The notes: generated by a model from the sequence alone, not told the origin. A stretch of DNA of 64,000 nucleotides from Actinoplanes italicus (GCF_003001815.1 NZ_PVMZ01000015.1:223269-287268); one strand, 5' to 3'; shown: positions 49,907 through 58,737, counted from the stretch's first letter. Numbers and translations: made by a program.

Positions 49907-50779
49907 TCAGCCTCGAGCGTCTTCGGCGGTGATCGGGCCGGTGCGCCGGGTGGCGTACCAGACGATCGCCACGGTGACGAGGACGACGGCACACGGGATG
50001 AGGGTGGCGGCGGTCGCGGCTCCGGCACTGCGGTCGGTCACGACGGAGTTCAAGTCGCTCCGCATGGCGATGGAGAAGACGAAGCCCAGCGTGTTCCACA
50101 GTACGTGCAGGACGATCGCGATCTCGAGACCGCCGGTACGCCAGGTGATGAGCCCCGTGCCGACGGCGAGCACCACGTACCAGAGGTTCAGCCAGACGTC
50201 GCTCGCCGCATGGCTCGCCGTGAAGGCCACCGTCATCACGATCAAGCCGAGGACGAGACCCGTGCGGCTACCCCGGGTCCAGCTGCCGACGGCCCGGAAC
50301 ATGAGCCCGCGGAACCCGTACTCCTCGCCCGCGGCCTGCAAAGGGGTGAGCAGGAGGGTGACGGTCAGCATCCACAGCACATCGGTCTCCGACCACACGA
50401 CGCGCGGCTCGGGTGCCAGGTAGTCACTCACCAGCAGGGTCGTGACCCAAACCGGACCGACGAGCAGCAGCGCACGGCCGAACAGGCGGAAGCGGAAGCG
50501 CGAGAACACCGAGTGCAGCGACGCCGCCGGCACACGGTAGAGCCAGCGCTGAATGACCATGCTCCACGGGAGCAGCAGCGCCAGAGAGCCCATCGCGGCC
50601 GCGTGCGTCAGCGGGGTGTACAAGCCGTCGCCGACCCGGTCGTCCAGAGCAGTGGCCACCACGGACAGTACGACACTGAAAACCAGCAGGCCGCCGAGCA
50701 GGAGCAGGATCGCGAGGATGCCACGACCGACACGGCGCCGCTCCCCCGCCAGGACACGGTGGTATTCGGCGTCAATCAT
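49907..50779 (-). CDS. CPBP-family intramembrane metalloprotease
   Basis: A 290-residue membrane protease with about eight helices. The CPBP motifs are in order: EEYGFRGLMFR (glutamates of EExxxR), then HAASDV, then HVLWNTLGFVF. CPBP enzymes cleave prenylated or small membrane proteins; some process bacteriocins or confer self-immunity. ATG at 50779 follows GAGAGGAAAC; a longer in-frame reading to 50899 would include the promoter. MerR-type promoter C lies upstream. Confidence 0.85.
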   Translation of the reverse strand: MIDAEYHRVLAGERRRVGRGILAILLLLGGLLVFSVVLSVVATALDDRVGDGLYTPLTHAAAMGSLALLLPWSMVIQRWLYRVPAASLHSVFSRFRFRLFGRALLLVGPVWVTTLLVSDYLAPEPRVVWSETDVLWMLTVTLLLTPLQAAGEEYGFRGLMFRAVGSWTRGSRTGLVLGLIVMTVAFTASHAASDVWLNLWYVVLAVGTGLITWRTGGLEIAIVLHVLWNTLGFVFSIAMRSDLNSVVTDRSAGAATAATLIPCAVVLVTVAIVWYATRRTGPITAEDARG

Positions 50780-50862
50780 GCGATGTTTCCTCTCGGCGCG
50801 GGACCCGGCGCGGATGCGGCCGGAAGGTGCCGGCGGCGCCGCTTCGACGGTGATGCGATGCC

Positions 50863-50893
50863 ATGAGAAACCGTGTGCCGAGCACATGGTCAA
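50863..50893 (-). promoter_or_regulatory. MerR-type promoter C
   Basis: ACCGTGT-N7-ACATGGT at 50870-50890 differs by one base from the perfect operator at 40339. On the minus strand TTGACC (50893-50888), a 19-bp spacer and TCTCAT (50868-50863) complete the promoter. It drives the CPBP protease with a leader of about 80 bases. Confidence 0.7.
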
Positions 50894-51377
50894 GGTCATC
50901 GGCAGACCCGCGTGTCAGCGGGGCAGACTGCGCAGCAGAGCCTGCAGTTCAAGCTCGCCGTCGTGGGTCTGAGCGCCGTGCGCCGGACCGGCTGCCAGCA
51001 CGCCCACTGTCACGAGTCCACGGATCAACCTGTCCGCTCGTGGGTAGTCACCTGACCGGTCGGTGTTTCCGCGAACCGTCCGCAGAGGACACCGGATCCA
51101 CGACCGATTCGAACACGTTGTACGCCTCGTCTCCGGTGCCGGGACGGCGGAACCGGTCGCTGACCTTGCTGACCCGTTGGATGCGCGGCGGCCAGCGTGC
51201 TCACCAGGGTCTTGCCGGCCAGATGACCTCACATGTCGCGATGCGCGTGCCAGGCAGCGTTACGGCTGGTCCGGGGCGGCCAGCGTACTGACGTGCCGAA
51301 GAGCGGAATCGGCAGAGCTGCCAGCTACACGCCGCCGGCATCGGACGGCACAGGCTGGCTGTCGGCATCTTCGCTGA
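50894..51377. other. Intergenic region, no supported gene
   Basis: About 480 bases. A minus-strand frame (50915-51232) contains a short hydrophobic stretch LIRGLVTVGVLAAG but has no start signal and poor composition. I do not call a gene. Confidence 0.4.
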
Positions 51378-52109
51378 ATGGCGGACGACGATATCGCGGA
51401 GAGTCTCATCGACAGGCTGCTGTTGGCGTTGGCGGCACAGCTCGGCACTTCGGAAAACCCGGCGCTCGGCTCGATGGAGATCAAGGATGCCGCTGGCGTA
51501 CGGGTGGCGATCGCCGGTGTCATCTCCGTTGGCGGGTACACGATGTTGAGGGGTGACGAGGAGTTCTGGCGCTGGGCCGGCGTCGTGGATCGGCGCCTGG
51601 CGAAGTTTGAAGGGCGGTGGGTAGTCCTGCACGACGGCTTCTTCGGCTTCGACCTGGGCGAGCAACTCCGGATCGGAGGGCGCATGCTGAAAAGAGTTTC
51701 CCGGGAAGAGGAAGACACGCTCCGTGAAATAGCGCTGGCGGTCGCGGCGGACCTGCAGTTCATCGGACTCGTAGTGGTGCAGGCGGGTGACTGCTGGACC
51801 GGCTCCACGAACTTCGCCGAGGGGTACGTCGTCTACTACGACCCAGATGCACGCCTGGATGCCGGATGCGTCTACGCGCGGTGGAAGCCAAGTATCGCCT
51901 CCATCAGAGCAAAGCCAGCCAGTCCGGATTCGGAGGCCTTCCTGGCAACCGCGATCGATGAGGCCGTCTTTGCAATGTCGAAGGCCCTCCGCAGGATTCT
52001 CGAAGCGGCAGGATGGCAGGTAGAAGAGGTGCCCACCTACGAACATCCGGCCCTGAAGATCAGTCGCAAGCCGGGATCCCCTTCGCTCAGCACGTCCATA
52101 AGCCCATGA
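51378..52109 (+). CDS. Hypothetical protein, 243 aa
   Basis: Unrecognised soluble protein with no signal. Segments GEEFWRWAGV-like (GDEEFWRWAGVVDRRLAKFEGRWVVLHDGFF) and QAGDCWTGSTNFAEGYVVYYDPDARLDAGC suggest a mixed alpha/beta fold. ATG at 51378; no strong ribosome site. The composition is less GC-biased than most neighbours, which fits an accessory gene. Confidence 0.55.
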   Translation: MADDDIAESLIDRLLLALAAQLGTSENPALGSMEIKDAAGVRVAIAGVISVGGYTMLRGDEEFWRWAGVVDRRLAKFEGRWVVLHDGFFGFDLGEQLRIGGRMLKRVSREEEDTLREIALAVAADLQFIGLVVVQAGDCWTGSTNFAEGYVVYYDPDARLDAGCVYARWKPSIASIRAKPASPDSEAFLATAIDEAVFAMSKALRRILEAAGWQVEEVPTYEHPALKISRKPGSPSLSTSISP

Positions 52110-52331
52110 GCATCGATCTCGCCTCCATGGTGCCTGAGCTGCCGGTAGTCAGCAGAGGCCGGCTCAGGCGTCACCGCCAAGCCACAACGCGGATCGCAGC
52201 AGAAGAGCGCACTGCCGTGGGCGTATCGAATGATCACCGATCGGGGCATCAGTTCGATGCTGCATAGTCGTTGAACAGGTGCGGTCCACGGAACCCGTAG
52301 GCGCCCACCGATTCGCGGCGGTGGCCCGGGC

Positions 52332-52613
52332 TCAGTGTTGCGAACGCCAATTCGCTGTCGCTTCGTGGACGCCCAGCTCGTCGTTGAAGCCCTGGATGCG
52401 TCGCGCCCAGTAGTTCCTCGGCTCGTCGGATACCCGCCGCGCCAGTCGGTCAACGGCGGCCTCTCCACCAGCCCTGAATGCCTCGACCTCGTCTGTCCGG
52501 AGCTCGATCGCGACCTCATACAGCGCCACCGACCCGCACACCACACACAAGACGAGCCTGCTGTCGTCCGCGTACAGCATCCAGGCCCACTGGCGTTCAG
52601 CAATCACCGCCAC
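52332..52613 (-). CDS. Hypothetical protein, 93 aa
   Basis: A small protein with beta-strand start (AERQWAWMLYADDSRLVLCVVCGSVALYEVAIEL) followed by helical, charged sequence (RTDEVEAFRAGGEAAVDRLARRVSDEPRNYWARR). It resembles small immunity-type actinomycete proteins. ATG at 52613. It is adjacent to the first copy of the tRNA-like RNA. Confidence 0.55.
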   Translation of the reverse strand: MAVIAERQWAWMLYADDSRLVLCVVCGSVALYEVAIELRTDEVEAFRAGGEAAVDRLARRVSDEPRNYWARRIQGFNDELGVHEATANWRSQH

Positions 52614-52711
52614 CGACTCAGCATCACCGTGCTGTCAAATGCTGCGCTCGTGACCGTCCGTGAACGACCTCGCCAGCGTCTACGCGCTGTCGGCGGCATG
52701 ACAGTGCGTTG

Positions 52712-52839
52712 CGGACCGGAGGGGATTTGAACCCCTGGTGGGGCATGGCACGCCAGTGGCCCCACGCGCTTCCAAGTCGCCGTGCGTACCCGGCTACCGG
52801 CTCGTCGGCGCTGCAATAACCCGGCTCTGCCACCGGCCC
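52712..52839 (-). ncRNA. tRNA-like structured RNA, copy 1
   Basis: Read on the minus strand, 128 nt fold as a tRNA-like RNA. The acceptor is GGGCCGG with CCGGTCC (one G-U), then TG, a 4-bp D stem (GCAG/TTGC) and a D loop with the usual AG...GG...A. The T arm is AGGGG-TTCAAAT-CCCCT. Between D and T arms lie about 76 nt instead of about 35. They fold into an extended central arm with apical loop GGTACGCA and a long variable-type arm (GTGGGGC/GCCCCAC). No normal 7-nt anticodon loop is visible. It is about 90% identical to copy 2. Confidence 0.6.
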
Positions 52840-53102
52840 GCCGCAGTATCACCGCAACGGTGCGCGCCCCGCACACGGATTACCTCGGCGCCCGGAGCGC
52901 CTATCGGCGGCAGATCCGTGCACCAAGCAACGTTGCGGCAGTGTGTTCTGGACTTGTCGCGAGGTGATCGTTCTGGTACTCGTCAAACGGTCTGCCGAGC
53001 CCGGACGACCCTTGCGGCCCGGGTTGGCGCGGTGCTCGACACAGCGTTGTGCTTCTCCTGCGCCAACGGTTACCGCCGGCTCCGTCAGGGAACCGTAAGC
53101 AG

Positions 53103-53462
53103 ATGAGTACCTACCCTGATCCCGCCTGGCACGGCGACGTCTACCCCTCTGAAGAGGAAATCGATCCGGCCGGCACCGACGGCCCAGTCGGGGTGTACGA
53201 CAGCCGGCCCGGCCCACTACCATCCTCCGCGCCTGGATCGCCGCCCATCCCCGCACCGGCAGGCCGGGGCACCACCACCGCCAGTTCGATTGTCAGCCGG
53301 CGCTCGGACGGATCGATTGAGGTGGTCACCGACCTAGACGGTGACGGCATCGCCGACGTGGTGCAGCTCGACCTCGACGGCGACGGCGTGCCCGAGCTCA
53401 CCTACCTCGACACAGACCGCGACGGCCAGCTCGACACCGTGCTGCGCACCCCGAACCACTGA
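53103..53462 (+). CDS. Small acidic protein with DxDxDG calcium-type repeats
   Basis: A 119-residue protein. The N-terminal half is Pro/Gly-rich and disordered (WHGDVYPSEEEIDPAG). The C-terminal 40 residues contain three loops: DLDGDGIADV, DLDGDGVPEL and DTDRDGQLDT, like calcium-binding EF-hand or thrombospondin type 3/dockerin loops. No signal is present, so it is cytoplasmic or exported by a non-Sec route. ATG at 53103; an upstream in-frame start at 53049 has a Cys-rich unrelated N-terminus and is not used. Confidence 0.7.
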   Translation: MSTYPDPAWHGDVYPSEEEIDPAGTDGPVGVYDSRPGPLPSSAPGSPPIPAPAGRGTTTASSIVSRRSDGSIEVVTDLDGDGIADVVQLDLDGDGVPELTYLDTDRDGQLDTVLRTPNH

Positions 53463-53802
53463 CAGCACGGTGCTGCGCCCGCCCATTTTCCGGACCGCAC
53501 ACCCTCCCGCAGCTCATCGCGCCCGGACCGGTGACGACCCCTACTGCCGCAGCGACCTCAGCGACGGCTGAGTGCGGCAGAGTGCTGATCTCGTCAGCGT
53601 CGAGGTGCCCCTACACGGATCCCGCCACGAAAACCGACGGACAACGCGCCACCAGCACACGAGTACGCTCTGCGTCTTGTCCGCGGCATGAGATTACGTC
53701 TGATCGTGGGGTGACCGCTTGCCTGCGGTCCCGTCGCCGTCGGTGCTTGCGACGCCGGAGCAGCCGGCAGAAACCTGTTGCTGCGACCGGCATGATCGAC
53801 CT
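53463..53802. other. Intergenic region, no supported gene
   Basis: 340 bases, no convincing coding frame. It must contain the promoter for the membrane protein at 53803. No clear palindrome is seen. Confidence 0.4.
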
Positions 53803-54609
53803 GTGTTCTTGCTGAAGCTGGCGCTGGCCCCGGCATTGGTCGTCCTGTCGTCGCTGGCGGGTAGGCGCTGGGGTCAGCAGGTGTCGGGCGTGCTGGTGGC
53901 GTTGCCGATCGTGGCGGGTCCGATCCTGCTCATCACCTGCCTGGAGCAGGGCGCCCGGTTCGGGTCGCGGGCGGCGGGTGCTGCCCTGCTGGGCCTGGTG
54001 ACGCTGGCGGTGTTCGCGTTGATGTTCGCGTGGCTGGCGCAGTTCTTCGGCTGGGTGCCGACCCTGCTGATCTCCTGGACCGGTTGCGTGCTCCTGGATC
54101 TTGTCCTGTCGGCGGTGCCGGTCGATCCGCGGTTGGGCCTGCCCGTGGTGCTCGTCGTGGCGTGGTTCGCGGCCCGGCTCCTGCCTGCACCACCGCCCGA
54201 CGACGGTGGCCCGGTCCGCTGGTCGTGGTGGGACCTGCCGGCCCGGGCCGCCGCGACCGCCGCACTCGTGGTCATCGTCACCGGGGCCGCTACCACCCTC
54301 GGTCCGGGTATGACCGGCGTCCTGGCTCCCTTCCCGATCGCGACGAGTGTCGTCGCCGCGTTCGCGCTGGCCCGGCTCGGCCCGGCCGGTGCGGTGCGGG
54401 TGCTGCACGGCATCCCGCGCGGGCTTCTTGGTTTTGCGGTCTTCTGTTTTCTGGTGGCCGTCCTGGTCATACCGTTCGGCACCGGCTTCGCGTTCGTCAT
54501 CGCGGTGGCCGCGACGCTCGCCACCCAGGCGGCGTGGCACGCGGTCACCGCCCGCCGGGCGGCAATTCGGAGACGCGCACCGCACCGGTCCGGCATCATA
54601 CGACCGTGA
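53803..54609 (+). CDS. Polytopic membrane protein, 268 aa
   Basis: From the GTG at 53803 the protein starts FLLKLALAPALVVLSSLAGRRWGQQVSGVLVALPIVAGP and has about eight hydrophobic helices. Family not recognised with certainty; the small, evenly hydrophobic pattern resembles GlpM-like or YwzB-like unknown membrane proteins. It overlaps the following acetyltransferase start by GTGA, so the two were once an operon. Confidence 0.7.
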   Translation: MFLLKLALAPALVVLSSLAGRRWGQQVSGVLVALPIVAGPILLITCLEQGARFGSRAAGAALLGLVTLAVFALMFAWLAQFFGWVPTLLISWTGCVLLDLVLSAVPVDPRLGLPVVLVVAWFAARLLPAPPPDDGGPVRWSWWDLPARAAATAALVVIVTGAATTLGPGMTGVLAPFPIATSVVAAFALARLGPAGAVRVLHGIPRGLLGFAVFCFLVAVLVIPFGTGFAFVIAVAATLATQAAWHAVTARRAAIRRRAPHRSGIIRP

Positions 54610-54911
54610 CTGACCTCTGGTACGCGATGCCGGTGCTCCCCGGCCGGCTGGTGCGCCTGGAGCCGTTGGCGATCGAGCACGTATCCGGATACCTCGCGGC
54701 CACCGGCACCGCGACGCAGTCCGCCGAGATCTTCCGGTGGCAGAGCCCGGCCGGCGGCGCGTTGGTAGCGCCCGCGACCGTCGATGACGCCGCCTTGCAC
54801 ATCACCAGGGCCCTGGCCGGCCGGGCGAACGGCTCGCGTTTCCCGTATGCGCAGATCGACGCCGGCACTGGCGAGTTCGCCGGCACGACGTCGCTGACGA
54901 CGTCGCCATAG
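54606..54911 (+). pseudogene. GNAT acetyltransferase, truncated
   Basis: 101 residues of a RimJ/RimL-like acetyltransferase N-terminus: MPVLPGRLVRLEPLAIEHVSGYL, then FPYAQIDAGTGEFAGTTSL, ending SP with a stop. Homologues continue another about 100 residues through the acetyl-CoA site, absent here. The start overlaps the upstream membrane protein gene by four bases. The break lies just before an integrase remnant, so a deletion or insertion probably removed the rest. Confidence 0.7.
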
Positions 54912-54987
54912 AACCTAGCTCACCGCCGACACTGAGAGCTACTAACGTCGGCACGACCGCGCTTCGACCGCAGCTATGTCCCGGAGG

Positions 54988-55341
54988 CTATGAAGGCGGC
55001 GAGGATGTAGTTGGGTGGCGGTCGAGGTTCTTGCGGGCGCGGTCGTAGCGGATGGTGGTGCGGGGGTCGGCGTGGCGGGCGGCGATCTGAACGTCGCGGA
55101 GGCTGACGCCGGCGTCGAGCATGGTGGTGACGAAGGTGTGACGCAGCATATGTGGGTGCATCTTCGGGATCCGGAGCTCGGCGGTCTCGGCCAGGTGCTT
55201 GAGCCGGCGGGTTGCCGCGTGCCGGTCCATCCGGGCGCTGCGGGCGTTGCGCAGGACCGGGCCGTCGTCATGCTCCTCGACGGCGCGGTCGACCGCTCGG
55301 GCCACCGCCGGCGGTAGCGGCACCCAGGAACTCAGCGACAT
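54988..55341 (-). pseudogene. Tyrosine recombinase C-terminal remnant
   Basis: 117 residues including KMHPHMLRHTFVTTMLDAGVSLRDVQ and ARHADPRTTIRYDRARKNLDRH. These give the box II His-x-x-Arg, the later His and the catalytic Tyr, but the first catalytic Arg and the N-terminal core-binding domain are absent. A full phage-type integrase has about 350 residues. Stray coding upstream is in other frames. It is a scar of a former mobile element. Confidence 0.75.
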
Positions 55342-55488
55342 TGAACCCGTCCGGTGGCGCTCGCGGTGGCCGATATTCGGCGATCCTTGACGCAGGCGTA
55401 ATCACCCGTACTGATTTTTCTCGGTCTTTGGGGCTTCTTTGGTGGTGCTCTCCATGCTGTTTGCACAGGTCAGACAAGGAGAGACAAC

Positions 55489-56121
55489 ATGTTCAGCGCT
55501 CGACGGACCGCCTCGGCCCTGATGGCCGTCATCTCGGTCGCCACCCTCGCCGCCTGCGGCAGCGCCGAGGCAGGGCCCGGACCGATCTTCGACACCGGGC
55601 CTCCCGGCAGCGAGATCTCCGACGAGGTCGCCCTCTCCATCGCCCCCAGGATCACCCTCACCTTCGACATCACCGGAGCAAAGACCTTCAGGGGTACGAC
55701 CACCGCGCTTGCACCGTCCGGCGGCGCGCATTTCCTCGAGTTCTGCGACGAGTACGCCAAGGGCACCGCCGACAAGCAGTACCTGGCGGCGGGACTGCTC
55801 GACGGACCGGTCGACGGTCACAAGATCACGATGGAGATGTGGATCGCCGACTACGCCGGGCCGGGCACCTACCACAACGACCAGCTCGTCGCTCCCGGCT
55901 CGCGGCCGAGCATCGCGATTGACAACACCGTCTACGGCACCTGGCCGGACAGCACCGCAAGCAAAGCCACCACCGACAGCAACGGTGGCGGCACCTGGAC
56001 GTTCAAGAAACTGGCGAAGACCGGTGAGGGCGGCCTGCCCGGCGCCGCCATCAGCGGCACCGTGTCCTGGACCTGTCAGGAACCGGAGAGGGCCCAGCCC
56101 AGCGGAGCGGCCGGGCCCTGA
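55489..56121 (+). CDS. Secreted lipoprotein of unknown function
   Basis: A 210-residue protein with a signal peptide and lipobox LAAC (Cys23). The mature part is rich in beta-type and polar residues with Asp/Gly (DGPVDGHKITMEMWIADYAGPGTYHN), like other actinomycete surface lipoproteins. A late Cys (SWTCQEP) may pair with CDEY. ATG follows AGGAGAGACAAC, an ideal site. Family unknown. Confidence 0.75.
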   Translation: MFSARRTASALMAVISVATLAACGSAEAGPGPIFDTGPPGSEISDEVALSIAPRITLTFDITGAKTFRGTTTALAPSGGAHFLEFCDEYAKGTADKQYLAAGLLDGPVDGHKITMEMWIADYAGPGTYHNDQLVAPGSRPSIAIDNTVYGTWPDSTASKATTDSNGGGTWTFKKLAKTGEGGLPGAAISGTVSWTCQEPERAQPSGAAGP

Positions 56122-56345
56122 CCGGTCAGCGCCGTCGACATGGGGCAGCCCGGCATCAGCACCTTCGCCCGGCACCTCACCACCAACCTCGCGCGGCGGT
56201 CATCGCGATTGTCTATCCCACGCTTTTCTCCCAGCCGGAAGCGACTCCACCGACACCAGACGGAACGACCTCTTTGCCGGCGATAGCGATCGCGGCGCCG
56301 AGGAAATCCGCGGGCTGAGCCGCTGTAGGTCAGCGATACTGCGTC

Positions 56346-56473
56346 GGGCCGGTGGCAGAGCCGGGCTATTGCAGCGTCAACGAGCTGATAGCCGGGTACG
56401 CACGGCGGCTCGGAAGCGCGTGGGGCCACTGGCGCACCATGCCTCACCAGGGGTTGAAATCCCCTCCGGCCCG
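56346..56473 (+). ncRNA. tRNA-like structured RNA, copy 2
   Basis: 128 nt, same layout as copy 1 and about 90% identical. GGGCCGG (56346-56352) pairs perfectly with CCGGCCC (56466-56472). D arm GCAG/TTGC at 56355-56372. T arm 56449-56465. The extended central arm pairs GCGT/GCGC, CGAGC/GCTCG and GCCG/CGGC with loop GGTACGCA. The variable arm is GTGGGGC/GCCTCAC. Several differences from copy 1 keep pairing (C-G versus U-G, G-C versus G-U). It lies in opposite orientation to copy 1, with both 3' ends facing outward. Confidence 0.6.
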
Positions 56474-56552
56474 CACCCTGCTCAACTGCCGCATCAAGGG
56501 CGTCTGCGCAGGCCGTGCCCGCCAGTACGGCGACGGTGTGCCGGGACGGGAT

Positions 56553-57113
56553 TCAGCAGATATCCAAAGGATCGTCGGACTTGGTCCGGGATACCTGCTC
56601 GGCGGCCACATCGACGGTGAGGAGGTCCGGTAGGCGAAGGTCGGCCCAGAAGGCGCCCGGGTCCGCGAGGGCGACCGTCGCGGTCAGCCACAGGGTCATC
56701 GCCATGCCATGGCTCGCGATGACCAGTGGTCGCTCATCAGCCCGAGCAACCCAGAATCGCACTCCTTCAGCGAATCGTGCCGCTACCTGATCACGGGCCT
56801 CCCAGCCGGTGTAGTCCGTGCCGGACACATACGCGCGCCGACGTGCCTGGAAATCGCCCTCGTACGGCTCGTTGCGGGCCACCTCGTTAAACCTCTCGTC
56901 GGTGGACACCGAGCCAGCCGGCTCCAACGTCTGCCGTGCCTTCGGTTCCCGGCTCGCGATCAGCAGGGCGTCGGCCGGCAACGCCCGCGCGAGCGCCCTC
57001 GCCTCGCGCCAGCCCTCGCTACTCAGCTCCCAGGCGGCAGCGGGAACGTCGGGACCAAATGCCGGCATCGCATGCCGCACCAGAAACAGCCTCACCCCGG
57101 CATGATCCGGCAT
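56553..57113 (-). CDS. Histidine phosphatase family protein
   Basis: A 186-residue phosphoglycerate-mutase-like protein. The N-terminal motif reads FLVRHAMPAF, with His where the family has RHG (here RHA), so the phospho-acceptor His is present. The second His is in VIASHGMAMT. ATG at 57113 (MPDHAGVRLFLVRH) is preferred over the upstream ATG at 57179, which adds a low-complexity segment. Substrate unknown. Confidence 0.85.
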   Translation of the reverse strand: MPDHAGVRLFLVRHAMPAFGPDVPAAAWELSSEGWREARALARALPADALLIASREPKARQTLEPAGSVSTDERFNEVARNEPYEGDFQARRRAYVSGTDYTGWEARDQVAARFAEGVRFWVARADERPLVIASHGMAMTLWLTATVALADPGAFWADLRLPDLLTVDVAAEQVSRTKSDDPLDIC

Positions 57114-57219
57114 ACTGGCCACATCGCCACCGCCACCACTCTTCTCGCTCGGGATTCGCGCAGATCTGAGCAAGATCAACTAACTCTCATGCCGCCGCGA
57201 GGATCGCTGTTACGCACCG

Positions 57220-58011
57220 CTACTTCACGACGGCCGCGGTCAAAAGGTGCGAGGTGATTCCGAACAGACTCGGTTCCTGCTCGACGGCGCGCAACGCTTC
57301 GAGCAGCCCGGCCGTGCGCTCATCGCCGTCCAACCAGCCATCGCGGTCCGCAAACAGCCAGGCGCCGCCTTCCAGCGCGTACCTCGTCGCTTCGGTCAAA
57401 CCGGCGTCGGCGAACTCGCCCACGATCTCGTCGGGATGGTGGAAATAGGCGAGCGTGAACAGGTCCTGATCGAACGGTTCATGCACGCCGGTCACGATCT
57501 CCGTGGCAGTGATCCTGCGTACTTCCGGGTCGAGATAGCGACCGCGTACCAGGGTGTCGTAGAGACCGGCGTATCTGCTGATCGTTGCCGCGACGACGAT
57601 CCCGCCGGGCGCGGTCACGCGTACGGCCTCCCGCAAGGCTGTCACCCGCTCACGGCGTTGGGTCAGGTGATACAGCGGACCGAGCAGCAGCGTCGCCTGG
57701 CAGAAGTCGTCCGGCTCATCAAGCCGACGGGCATCGCCGAGGACAGCGTCCACCCCGACGATCTCGCCGGCATGCTCCACGTGCGAAGGCACCGGATCCA
57801 CCAGCCGGACCTGATAGCCATCGGCGGTGAGCCAGCGGGCATGCACTCCAGCCCCGCCACCCACGTCGAGCACGCGCACCGGGGCCGGCGGGAGCAGCCG
57901 CCGCAATACATCCTGGGTCCGCAGAAACTCCAGCCGCCCACGGCCGACGTTCAGCCGGTTCACCTCGCCGCCTCGGGCGTAGTATTCACTGATCGCCGCG
58001 ATTGTCTCCAT
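57220..58011 (-). CDS. Class I SAM-dependent methyltransferase
   Basis: 263 residues. The SAM-binding core reads VRVLDVGGGAGVHARWLTADGYQVRLVDPVPSHVEHA, followed by FCQATLLLGPLYHL and EAVRVTAPGGIVVAATISR (motif III). A C-terminal cap with paired aromatic residues suggests a small-molecule substrate. METIAAISEYY at 58011 is taken as start because homologous sequence begins there; the ATG at 58047 is an alternative. No neighbour indicates its substrate. Confidence 0.85.
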   Translation of the reverse strand: METIAAISEYYARGGEVNRLNVGRGRLEFLRTQDVLRRLLPPAPVRVLDVGGGAGVHARWLTADGYQVRLVDPVPSHVEHAGEIVGVDAVLGDARRLDEPDDFCQATLLLGPLYHLTQRRERVTALREAVRVTAPGGIVVAATISRYAGLYDTLVRGRYLDPEVRRITATEIVTGVHEPFDQDLFTLAYFHHPDEIVGEFADAGLTEATRYALEGGAWLFADRDGWLDGDERTAGLLEALRAVEQEPSLFGITSHLLTAAVVK

Positions 58012-58245
58012 CGGGAGATAATCGACCCGCCGATACGAGGGCGGCAACCGCTTATCCCGATGCTTTAACAGAGGGTCTACGTCCTCATTTGCCGCAGACC
58101 GCTCGTCAGCACGGTCGTTGGCGCCAACGAGTCAGCGAGTTCAGTCAGCCTCGTCTCGTGCGCGGAATTACTAGCGTTCCACTGGTGCAGTGATGCTGAT
58201 TCCCTTGACACGGCGCACAGCCGCTGCCGGGGTCCACTGCTCCCT

Positions 58246-58671
58246 ATGGGTGATGATTGGGCTGTGGAACCGATCATGCTGGACCGGCAGTTCCGGGTGT
58301 GGGGATACGGCGTGGCGCACTCACGGCTGCTGATGCACGCCCGTGCCGATACCGCCGATCCCGAGTACCTGAATGTCCTGTTCGAGGACGTTCGTGCAGT
58401 CAAACTACGCTCGTCGTACCAGCCGCTGATCCTGGCGTCGGCCAGTAACCCAGTACGCAATGACATCTTGGCCTTCGCCGCGATACCGGAACGCCATCGG
58501 CATCGGTTCTTGAGTTTGACGCTGTCGACCGAGCCTGAGGCCAGGTTCGTCCTATGCGCGCGTGCGACCGTCCTAGCTGTGGACACGACGAAGGACCATA
58601 CTCCGTTGCGTCCATGGCCCGACGGAGCTCGCGTGATTCATGCTCTTCGCCACGAAGGTCGGGTCTCCTGA
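58246..58671 (+). CDS. Hypothetical protein, 141 aa
   Basis: A soluble protein with beta-rich middle (FRVWGYGVAHSRLLMHARADTADPEYLNVLFEDVRAVKL, then HRFLSLTLSTEPEARFVLCARATVLAVD). No family recognised. ATG at 58246 has no strong ribosome site. The antisense frame is a shadow with a serine-rich composition. Confidence 0.6.
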   Translation: MGDDWAVEPIMLDRQFRVWGYGVAHSRLLMHARADTADPEYLNVLFEDVRAVKLRSSYQPLILASASNPVRNDILAFAAIPERHRHRFLSLTLSTEPEARFVLCARATVLAVDTTKDHTPLRPWPDGARVIHALRHEGRVS

Positions 58672-58737
58672 TCTTCGGCAATCCGGACGGCCGATGGCAA
58701 GATCAAAGACCCTCTTTTGCCGCCGACAACGTGCCGC

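Noticed and set aside
52080..52280. Minus-strand frame with a CCDPRC segment
   Set aside because: It overlaps the 51378 gene end, lacks a ribosome site and has no family resemblance.
52624..52833. Protein frames over the tRNA-like RNAs (copy 1 here, copy 2 at 56352 onward)
   Set aside because: The frames begin inside the structured RNA and most differences between copies change amino acids while preserving base pairs.
58077..58586. A 169-codon minus-strand frame
   Set aside because: Antisense to the 58246 gene; Ser/Arg-rich composition typical of a shadow.
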